A stretch of 37,737 nucleotides of DNA from Alphaproteobacteria bacterium (GTDB taxonomy: Bacteria; Pseudomonadota; Alphaproteobacteria; Bin95): the NCBI GenBank assembly GCA_022825195.1, contig JAJDYL010000163.1, forward strand, positions 1-37,737, given 5' to 3'. Under the pieces are notes generated by a model that saw nothing but the letters and a program-made list of their open reading frames with translations, did not search any database and was not told where the DNA came from. Every line of letters starts with the position of its first letter. Positions within the stretch are counted from its first letter, which is position 1. Shown here in pieces: positions 31,998 to 37,737 of the stretch. A program made the position numbers and the translations under genes.

Positions 31998-33458
31998 ATG
32001 AGCAAAGTCATCAAGGGCGGCACCGTCCTTACGGCGGACAGGACCTGGAAAGCCGATGTCCTGATCGAGGGCGAGAAGATTGCTGCGATCGGGGAGAACC
32101 TGACGGGTGACGAGGTCGTCGACGCTTCGGAAGCCTACGTCATCCCCGGCGGCATCGACCCGCACACGCACCTGGAGATGCCCTTCATGGGCACGACCGC
32201 CGCCGAGACCTTCGAGTCCGGCACCTGGGCGGCGGCGACCGGGGGGACGACCATGCTCGTCGATTTCGTGCTGCCCGGCGAGGACGGCTCGCTGTTGAGC
32301 GCCGTCGATTCCTGGGACGCCAAGTCGAAGGACCAGATCTGCGTCGATATCGGCTACCACTGCGCCATCGTCGACTGGAACGAGCAGATCCACAACGAGA
32401 TGGCCGAGGTCGTCAGGCGCGGCATCAACACGTTCAAGCATTTCATGGCCTACAAGGGCGCGTTGATGATCGACGACGACGAGATGTTCGCGTCGTTCCG
32501 CCGCTGCGCCGCGCTGGGCGCCATGCCGCTGGTCCACGCCGAGAACGGGGACGTGGTGGCCGCGCTCCAGGAAAAATACATGGAGGAAGGCCTCACGGGG
32601 CCTGAGGGACACGCCTATTCGCGCCCGCCCGAGGTCGAGGGCGAGGCCGCCAACCGCGCCATCATGATCGCCGATGCGGCCGGCGTGCCGCTCTACATCG
32701 TGCATGTCTCCTGCGAGCAGGCGCACGAGGCGATCAGGCGCGCGCGCCAGAAGGGCATGCGGGTCTATGGCGAGCCGCTGGTTCAGCACCTCACGCTCGA
32801 TGAGTCGGAGTATTTCGACCAGGACTGGGATTATGCCGCGCAGCGGGTCATGTCGCCGCCCTTCCGCGGCAAGCAGCACCAGGACGGGCTGTGGGCCGGG
32901 CTGGCGGCGGGGTCGCTGCAGGTGGTGGCGACCGACCACGCCGCCTTCACCACGGGGCAGAAACGCATGGGGCTCGCCGGTTTCCCGATGATCCCGAACG
33001 GGACCGGGGGCCTAGAGGACCGGATGCCGGTGCTCTGGACCAAGGGCGTCGATACCGGGCGGCTGACGCCCAACGAGTTCGTGGCGGTCACCTCCACCAA
33101 CATCGCCAGGATACTCAACGTCTATCCGAAGAAGGGCGCCCTCGTCGAAGGGGCGGACGCCGATGTCGTGGTCTGGGACCCGACGATAAAAAAGACGATC
33201 TCCGCCACCACCCAGAAGTCGATCATCGACTACAATGTCTTCGAGGGTGTCGAGGTCTCGGCGCAGGCGCGCTACACGCTGAGCCGCGGCGAGGTGGTCT
33301 GGGAATATGGCAAGAACTCGCAGCCCCGCCCCGGCCGCGGGCGGTTCGTGCGCCGCCGGGCATTCCCTGCCGTGCATGAGGCGCTTGCCCGCTGGAAGGA
33401 GTTGACCGCACCGCGAAGGGTGCAGCGCGACCCGCTGAACATACCGAGCGGAGTGTGA
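31998..33458 (+). CDS. hydA: Dihydropyrimidinase / D-hydantoinase
   Basis: A 486-residue cyclic amidohydrolase. Metal ligands are H56 and H58 (DPHTH), the carboxylated lysine K153 (FMAYKGA), H180 (VHAENGD), H236 (VHVSC) and D313 (ATDHAAF). The full binuclear zinc site is present. It opens dihydrouracil, dihydrothymine or hydantoin rings. ATG 31998 follows GCGGAGG. It is framed by the M20 hydrolase upstream and the ABC transporter downstream, in keeping with a reductive pyrimidine or hydantoin pathway. No dihydropyrimidine dehydrogenase genes are in the window. Confidence 0.92.
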   Translation: MSKVIKGGTVLTADRTWKADVLIEGEKIAAIGENLTGDEVVDASEAYVIPGGIDPHTHLEMPFMGTTAAETFESGTWAAATGGTTMLVDFVLPGEDGSLLSAVDSWDAKSKDQICVDIGYHCAIVDWNEQIHNEMAEVVRRGINTFKHFMAYKGALMIDDDEMFASFRRCAALGAMPLVHAENGDVVAALQEKYMEEGLTGPEGHAYSRPPEVEGEAANRAIMIADAAGVPLYIVHVSCEQAHEAIRRARQKGMRVYGEPLVQHLTLDESEYFDQDWDYAAQRVMSPPFRGKQHQDGLWAGLAAGSLQVVATDHAAFTTGQKRMGLAGFPMIPNGTGGLEDRMPVLWTKGVDTGRLTPNEFVAVTSTNIARILNVYPKKGALVEGADADVVVWDPTIKKTISATTQKSIIDYNVFEGVEVSAQARYTLSRGEVVWEYGKNSQPRPGRGRFVRRRAFPAVHEALARWKELTAPRRVQRDPLNIPSGV

Positions 33459-33476
33459 GCGCGGCAAAGGGGGAGA

Positions 33477-33512
33477 CCGCCCCGTCCAGGCGCAGCGCCG
33501 GAACCGGGGCGG
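33477..33512 (+). other. Nested intercistronic hairpin between hydA and ABC ATPase gene
   Basis: CCGCCCCG (33477-33484) pairs with CGGGGCGG (33505-33512), and inside the loop GGCG (33489-33492) pairs with CGCC (33496-33499). No run of T follows, so it is not a standard Rho-independent terminator. It lies 18 bases after the hydA stop and ends nine bases before the ATPase ATG, where it could affect initiation or mRNA stability. Confidence 0.4.
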
Positions 33513-33521
33513 CGGCCTGCG

Positions 33522-34307
33522 ATGCCTGAGACGGGTGCGATAACCGCCTCCTCGCTCGACCTTGTCTTCCGGACCAGGGACGGGCCTGTCCATGCGCTGT
33601 CGAACATCGACCTCCGGGTGGCGCCGGGCGAGTTCGTCAGCTTCATCGGGCCTTCGGGCTGCGGAAAGACGACCCTGCTGCGCGTGATCGCGGATCTGGA
33701 GCAGCCCACGGGCGGCACGATCAGCGTCAACGGGATGACGCCGGCGGAGGCGCGGCTGAACCGGGCCTACGGTTACGTGTTCCAGGCGGCCGGGCTTTAC
33801 CCCTGGCGCACGATCGAGAAGAACGTGCGCCTGCCGCTGGAAGTCATGGGTTACCCCGCGCAGGAGCGCGCCGAGCGGGTCGCCCGGGTCCTCGAGCTCG
33901 TCGGCCTCGGCGACTTCGGCCGCATGTTCCCCTGGCAGCTTTCCGGGGGCATGCAGCAACGCGCCTCGATTGCGCGCGCGCTCGCCTTCGACGCCGGCCT
34001 GCTGCTGATGGACGAGCCCTTCGGCGCGCTCGACGAGATCGTGCGCGACCACCTGAACGAGCAGTTGCTGGCGCTCCATGCGCGCACGGGAAAGACGGTC
34101 TGCTTCGTTACCCACTCGATCCCGGAAGCGGTCTATCTCTCGACCAGGATCGTGGTGATGAGCCCGCGCCCCGGACGGATCATCGACGTGATCGAGAGCA
34201 CGCTGCCGGCGGAACGCCCGCTCGACATACGCGAGAGCGCCGCCTTTCTGGAACTGGCCTCGCGGGTGCGCGAAGGGCTGCGCGCGGGACACAGCTGCGA
34301 TGAGTGA
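33522..34307 (+). CDS. ABC transporter ATP-binding protein (TauB/SsuB/ThiZ type)
   Basis: A 261-residue nucleotide-binding subunit. Walker A is GPSGCGKTT (43-51), Q loop Q88, signature LSGGMQQR (140-147), Walker B LLLMDEP (160-166) and H loop H198. Its closest group is the ATPases of nitrate/sulfonate/taurine and pyrimidine-precursor importers, matching the NMT1-like binding protein encoded downstream. It would energise uptake through the two permeases at 34937-36633. A small minus-strand gene lies between it and those permeases. Confidence 0.92.
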   Translation: MPETGAITASSLDLVFRTRDGPVHALSNIDLRVAPGEFVSFIGPSGCGKTTLLRVIADLEQPTGGTISVNGMTPAEARLNRAYGYVFQAAGLYPWRTIEKNVRLPLEVMGYPAQERAERVARVLELVGLGDFGRMFPWQLSGGMQQRASIARALAFDAGLLLMDEPFGALDEIVRDHLNEQLLALHARTGKTVCFVTHSIPEAVYLSTRIVVMSPRPGRIIDVIESTLPAERPLDIRESAAFLELASRVREGLRAGHSCDE

Positions 34308-34365
34308 GGCCGAATTCGAGAATTTTGCCAGATAGCGGTCCTGCTTGGCGGGCGCCGGCCGGCAA

Positions 34366-34614
34366 TCACTCGTCTGCGCCGGGCTCCGCCGCCTCAGGGG
34401 CCCGCATGTTGCGGCCCGTGATGTAGTCCCGGACGATCGTGAGTTGTCCCCTGATCTCGGCAAGCCCGGTCTCGACTGTCCGCAGACGAGCATCGAGGCC
34501 GGCGATGTCCTTGCGCAGTTCGTCGACGCGCCTGTCCAGACTATGCTGGCCTCTAAACATCAGGCCTGCCAGCGCGACGCCGACGGCGACGATTGCAGTC
34601 ATCTCAGGACTCAT
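34366..34614 (-). CDS. Small membrane-anchored coiled-coil protein
   Basis: An 82-residue protein with an N-terminal hydrophobic helix (EMTAIVAVGVALAGLMF, 4-20) and a coiled coil with heptad pattern (LDRRVDELRKDIAGLDARL, then RTVETGLAEIRGQL, 26-59), ending in a short polar tail. Similar small proteins are frequent in many bacteria and have no known function. It lies opposite to the ABC genes and interrupts them. The ten bases GGTAGGCTCA just upstream of its ATG also occur at the same distance from the ATG of the decayed small gene at 100-486, which suggests a shared origin as a mobile or dispersed small gene. Confidence 0.6.
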   Translation of the reverse strand: MSPEMTAIVAVGVALAGLMFRGQHSLDRRVDELRKDIAGLDARLRTVETGLAEIRGQLTIVRDYITGRNMRAPEAAEPGADE

Positions 34615-34936
34615 GGCCTGAGCCTACCGCACCGGAAGGCCGAACGTCATATCGGCCTCTACGCCCGAGCCGCCGCCTCTTCCAGGGGGTTTCGAGGGAA
34701 CCTCCGATTGTCCCGTCGCCCCGCATAATCCCCTGCCGGCATGTCATCAGGCGGGAATCCGGCTGGCGCAGCGGCGGCGCTTGCTGCACATTGGCGGGCG
34801 GGCCGTCCGACGCAATGGGGAGCATCTCGGCCATGCATATGCCGGACCTTCCCGTCTCCTGCCCCGGGTTTGCAGATGTCGCGTCCGGAGACGCGGTCGG
34901 CCGCCCCGGCCGGGAAAGCACCGGGCGGCGGGGCTG
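34615..34936. other. 322-base spacer upstream of the permease genes
   Basis: No credible gene is seen. Plus-strand frames here extend upstream of the permease start but have no family resemblance and are rich in Arg, Gly and Pro. The segment separates the ABC ATPase and small minus-strand gene from the permeases, and must hold the promoter of the small gene and perhaps one for the permeases. No convincing -35/-10 pair was found. Confidence 0.35.
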
Positions 34937-35800
34937 ATGCGCAGCGTCCTTCCCATCGCGACGATCTGCCTTGCCATCGTGGCGGTCTGGTATGTCGGCG
35001 CCGTCTTCCTCAACGCCAAGTGGGAGCGCGACCAGGCGGCCCGCGCGGGCGTCGGGATCGGCTGGGCCGAGATCGTGCCCGCCACCATGTCGCAGGAGCG
35101 TCCCGTCCTGCCCGCCCCCCACCAGGTCGCCGTCGAGATCTGGAAGACCACCGCGGAAAAGCGCATCACGTCGAAACGCAGCCTCGTCTATCACGGCTGG
35201 ATCACGCTGTCGGCGACGCTGCTGGGCTTCGTCATGGGGGTGGGCCTCGGGATCCTGCTGGCGGTCGGGATCGTCCACAACCGGGCGATGGACCTCTCCG
35301 CCATGCCGTGGGTCATCTCCAGCCAGACCATCCCCATTCTGGCGATCGCGCCGATGATTATCGTGGTCCTCTACAATATCGGGATTTCGGGACTGGTCGC
35401 GAAGGCGGCGATCTCCGCCTATCTGAGCTTCTTCCCGGTGGCGGTCGGCATGGTGAAGGGGCTGCGCGCGCCGGACGACATGCAGCTCGACCTGATGCGC
35501 ACCTACAATGCGTCCGCCTGGCAGGTCTTCTGGAAGCTGCGCTGGCCCTCCTCGCTGCCTTATCTGTTCGCGTCCCTCAAGGTCGCCATCGCCATTGCGC
35601 TCGTGGGCGCGATCATCGGCGAACTGCCCACCGGCAGCCAGGGCGGTTTCGGCGCCCGGATGCTGAACGGCAGCTATTACGGCCAGGTGCTCATCATCTG
35701 GTCGGCCCTGTTCGGCGCGGCGATCTGCGCGGCGCTGATGGTGGGCGCGGTCGGGCTGGCGCAACGCGCGGTGCTCGGCCGAACCGGGCAGATGCGATGA
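34937..35800 (+). CDS. ABC transporter permease (BPD_transp_1), first subunit
   Basis: A 287-residue membrane protein with about six helices. The first helix is at the N-terminus (LPIATICLAIVAVWYVGAVF), and the cytoplasmic coupling loop with the EAA-type motif is near MRTYNASAWQVFWKLRWPSS. ATG 34937 is set by the membrane start. The long charged segment after the first helix (KWERDQAARAGVGIGWAEIV) is unusual for the family. It pairs with the second permease, whose start overlaps its stop by ATGA. Confidence 0.9.
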   Translation: MRSVLPIATICLAIVAVWYVGAVFLNAKWERDQAARAGVGIGWAEIVPATMSQERPVLPAPHQVAVEIWKTTAEKRITSKRSLVYHGWITLSATLLGFVMGVGLGILLAVGIVHNRAMDLSAMPWVISSQTIPILAIAPMIIVVLYNIGISGLVAKAAISAYLSFFPVAVGMVKGLRAPDDMQLDLMRTYNASAWQVFWKLRWPSSLPYLFASLKVAIAIALVGAIIGELPTGSQGGFGARMLNGSYYGQVLIIWSALFGAAICAALMVGAVGLAQRAVLGRTGQMR

Positions 35801-36633
35801 GCTGGGTCGCGGTAGCCATTGCCGCCTGGCTGGGCGGATGGGCCGCCAATGTCCGGCTCGTGCGCCGGCCGGGCCGGCTGACGCGCGCCCTGGTGCCCGC
35901 CATCTTCGGGGCTGCTCTGCTCGTGATGTGGGAGGGGCTGGTTCGCGGCTTCAACGTGCCGGCCGTGATTCTGCCCGCGCCCTCCATGATCTCGGGCGCC
36001 TTCGCAGCCGGCCTCCCGGTCCTCTGGGCCGATTTCGTGCAGACGGTGATCCGGTCCGTCCTGCCGGGCTACGCCATGGGCTGCGGGGCCGCTTTCGTCA
36101 CGGCCGTCGCCATCGACCGGTCTCCCTTCCTGCAGCGGGGCCTGCTGCCGATGGGCAACCTCGCCGCGGCCCTGCCGATCGTCGGCATCGCACCGATCAT
36201 GGTGATGTGGTTCGGCTTCGACTGGCAGTCGAAAGCCGCCGTGGTCGTGGTGATGTGTTTCTTCCCGATGCTGGTGAACACCATCGAGGGCCTGCGCATG
36301 GCGGAGCCCATGCAGCGGGACCTGATGCGCACCTATGCGGCCGGCTACTGGCAGACGCTGTGGAAGCTGCGGCTGCCGGCGGCGGGGCCGTTCATTTTCA
36401 ACGGTCTGAAAATCTGCACCACTCTTGCGCTCATCGGCGCGATTGTTGCAGAGTTTTTCGGGACACCGGTCGTGGGAATGGGGTTCCGCATCTCGACCGA
36501 GATCGGACGCATGGCCCTGGACATGGTGTGGGCCGAGATCGCGGTTGCGGCTCTGGCCGGATCGGCCTTCTACGGGTGCGTGACTCTCGTCGAGAGGACG
36601 GTGACGCATTGGCATCCATCCATCCGCGGGTAG
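35797..36633 (+). CDS. ABC transporter permease (BPD_transp_1), second subunit
   Basis: A 278-residue permease overlapping the first by four bases. Its coupling loop, MRTYAAGYWQTLWKLRLPAA, is similar to that of its neighbour, so the two probably came from a duplication and form a heterodimer. The segment VILPAPSMISGAFAAG is typical for the nitrate/sulfonate/taurine permease family. It starts with a membrane helix (MSWVAVAIAAWLGGWAANV). The binding-protein gene follows 37 bases later. Confidence 0.9.
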   Translation: MSWVAVAIAAWLGGWAANVRLVRRPGRLTRALVPAIFGAALLVMWEGLVRGFNVPAVILPAPSMISGAFAAGLPVLWADFVQTVIRSVLPGYAMGCGAAFVTAVAIDRSPFLQRGLLPMGNLAAALPIVGIAPIMVMWFGFDWQSKAAVVVVMCFFPMLVNTIEGLRMAEPMQRDLMRTYAAGYWQTLWKLRLPAAGPFIFNGLKICTTLALIGAIVAEFFGTPVVGMGFRISTEIGRMALDMVWAEIAVAALAGSAFYGCVTLVERTVTHWHPSIRG

Positions 36634-36670
36634 CTGTGCCCGGCGGGTTGAAAGAGCGAGGGAGAGCAAC

Positions 36671-37660
36671 ATGAGAGTCCAGACGATCTTCGCGGCGGCG
36701 GTGTTCGCCCTGTCGGCCGCCTCCGCGCAGGCCGCCGACGAGGTCACGCTGCAACTCAAATGGGTCACGCAGGCGCAGTTCGCCGGCTACTATGTGGCCG
36801 CGGACAAGGGCTTCTATGCCGAGGAAGGGCTGGAGGTCGAGATCAAGCCGGGCGGCCCCGACATCGCGCCTCCCCAGGTGCTGGCCGGCGGCGGCGCCGA
36901 CGTGATCCTCGACTGGATGCCCTCCGCGCTCGCCACCCGCGAGAAAGGCCTGCCGCTGGTCAACATCGCCCAGCCCTTCAAGCGCTCCGGCATGATGCTG
37001 ACCTGCCGCAAGGACACCGGCATCAAGACGCCCGAGGACTTCCGGGGCCAGACCATCGGCGTCTGGTTCTTCGGCAACGAATATCCGTTCCTGTCGTGGA
37101 TGAGCCAGCTCGGCATCCCGACCGACGGCAGCGCGGAAGGCGTGACCGTCCTGAAACAGGGCTTCAATGTCGATCCGATCCTGCAGGGCCAGGCCGCCTG
37201 CATTTCGACCATGACCTACAACGAGTACTGGCAGGTCATCGATGCGGGATTGGGCGCCGATGACCTCGTAGTCTTCAAGTACGAGGACCAAGGCGTGGCG
37301 ACGCTGGAAGACGGCCTTTACGTCCTGGAGGACAAGCTGGATGACGCGGGCGAGGTCGACAAGCTCGTGCGTTTCGTGCGCGCTTCGATGAAGGGCTGGA
37401 AGTATGCCGAAGACAACCCGGACGAGGCCGCCCTGATAGTGCTGGAGTATGACGAGACGGGCGCTCAGACCGAAAGGCATCAGAAACGCATGATGGGCGA
37501 GATCGCCAAGCTGACTGCCGGCTCCAATGGCGCTCTTGTCCCTGCCGACTTCCAGCGCACGGTCGACACGCTTCTTGCAGGTGGTTCGGATCCGGTGATT
37601 ACGGCTGATCCGGGCGATTCGGCCTGGACGCACGCAATCACGGTTGCCGCGCTTAACTGA
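36671..37660 (+). CDS. NMT1/THI5-like ABC transporter substrate-binding protein
   Basis: A 329-residue periplasmic protein. Residues 1-21 form a signal peptide (MRVQTIFAAAVFALSAASAQ, cleavage after AQA). The mature part begins LQLKWVTQAQFAGYYVAADK, then GFYAEEGLEVEIKPGG, the standard NMT1/THI5 start, followed by VLAGGGADVILDWMPSALA. Family members bind pyrimidine precursors, hydroxymethylpyrimidine analogues or small nitrogen compounds. Next to hydantoinase and ureidopropionase genes, a pyrimidine- or hydantoin-type ligand is likely. ATG 36671 has AGGGAGAG upstream. Confidence 0.92.
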   Translation: MRVQTIFAAAVFALSAASAQAADEVTLQLKWVTQAQFAGYYVAADKGFYAEEGLEVEIKPGGPDIAPPQVLAGGGADVILDWMPSALATREKGLPLVNIAQPFKRSGMMLTCRKDTGIKTPEDFRGQTIGVWFFGNEYPFLSWMSQLGIPTDGSAEGVTVLKQGFNVDPILQGQAACISTMTYNEYWQVIDAGLGADDLVVFKYEDQGVATLEDGLYVLEDKLDDAGEVDKLVRFVRASMKGWKYAEDNPDEAALIVLEYDETGAQTERHQKRMMGEIAKLTAGSNGALVPADFQRTVDTLLAGGSDPVITADPGDSAWTHAITVAALN

Positions 37661-37672
37661 ACGCGTTCCGCG

Positions 37673-37686
37673 CACTTGTGCAAGTG
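37673..37686. promoter_or_regulatory. Short palindrome after the binding-protein gene
   Basis: CACTTG (37673-37678) and CAAGTG (37681-37686) are perfect inverted arms around a two-base centre, 13 bases after the stop codon. It may be an operator for the next gene or a small hairpin. Confidence 0.3.
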
Positions 37687-37690
37687 TGAA

Positions 37691-37716
37691 CCGGCCTCCG
37701 CCACAGCGGTGGCCGG
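37691..37716 (+). other. Intercistronic hairpin
   Basis: CCGGCC-T-CCGC pairs with GCGG-T-GGCCGG around a CACA loop (26 bases, one T-T mismatch). There is no T run after it. Such stems often follow binding-protein genes and stabilise the upstream mRNA or weaken read-through; here a new gene begins 16 bases later. Confidence 0.5.
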
Positions 37717-37731
37717 CTTCCCCAGGAGGCG

Positions 37732-37737
37732 ATGACG
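37732..37737 (+). CDS. Start of a further gene, cut by window end
   Basis: A perfect AGGAGG at 37724-37729 is followed two bases later by ATG ACG at 37732-37737. Only two codons lie in the window, so nothing can be said of the product. The position suggests a further gene of the ureide-uptake operon. Confidence 0.4.

Noticed and set aside
33477..33512. Rho-independent terminator after hydA
   Set aside because: The stem is strong but no T run follows, and the next gene of the same cluster starts nine bases later.

Overview
The window reads as high-GC chromosomal DNA from an alphaproteobacterium, probably a free-living and metabolically versatile member of the Rhodospirillales or a related order. 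Three things point there: the gene order cytochrome c – kdsB – pheA, which I recall as common in Alphaproteobacteria; the density of tripartite tricarboxylate transporter, CaiB-type CoA-transferase, SDR and flavin-dependent (LLM) genes; and codon use dominated by G/C in third positions. I see no rRNA, tRNA or CRISPR array.

Left part (1-3523) is accessory DNA. It holds a decayed, 3'-truncated IS3-family element with frameshifts in both reading frames. A minus-strand operon follows, encoding three small proteins that each look like ribbon-helix-helix (RHH) DNA binders. Upstream of this operon are two arrays of GCAT boxes at 10-11 bp spacing, which flank a perfect TATAAT. Further right lie tandem 10-bp ATGACA repeats inside a degenerate 33-bp direct repeat, whose last copy ends exactly at the stop codon of the first metabolic gene.

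Middle part (3524-20527) holds a luciferase-like flavin enzyme, a divergent class III CoA-transferase, and a convergent minus-strand operon tctC-tctB-tctA-AtuA-DUF4387 (uptake and probable catabolism of an organic acid). A housekeeping segment comes next: a HisN-like phosphatase, a duplicated membrane-anchored cytochrome c, kdsB with a short leader ORF, pheA and an acyl-CoA dehydrogenase. An orphan RsbW-type ATPase, an SDR, a GhrA-like dehydrogenase, a hypothetical protein, a cupin of the DMSP-lyase family, a DhnA-type class I aldolase and a DOPA-dioxygenase-like protein complete this part.

Right-middle part (20574-28163) is a seven-gene minus-strand operon for aromatic acid breakdown through CoA thioesters. 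In transcription order it encodes a 2-aminobenzoyl-CoA monooxygenase/reductase-type fusion, an SDR, a MarR regulator, an aryl-CoA ligase, a second SDR, a GNAT acetyltransferase and a methyltransferase. A RidA-family protein is encoded divergently, across overlapping inverted repeats that are good MarR operator candidates. Together they fit ligation, hydroxylation/ring reduction, enamine deamination and ketone reduction of 2-aminobenzoate or a close analogue.

Right end (28182-37737) holds an amine/amino-acid-type FAD oxidase and then a plus-strand cluster for uptake and hydrolysis of cyclic ureides: LLM oxidoreductase, M20 amidohydrolase, dihydropyrimidinase, ABC ATPase, two permeases and an NMT1-like binding protein. 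A small coiled-coil gene on the opposite strand splits this cluster. A new gene begins at the last six bases.
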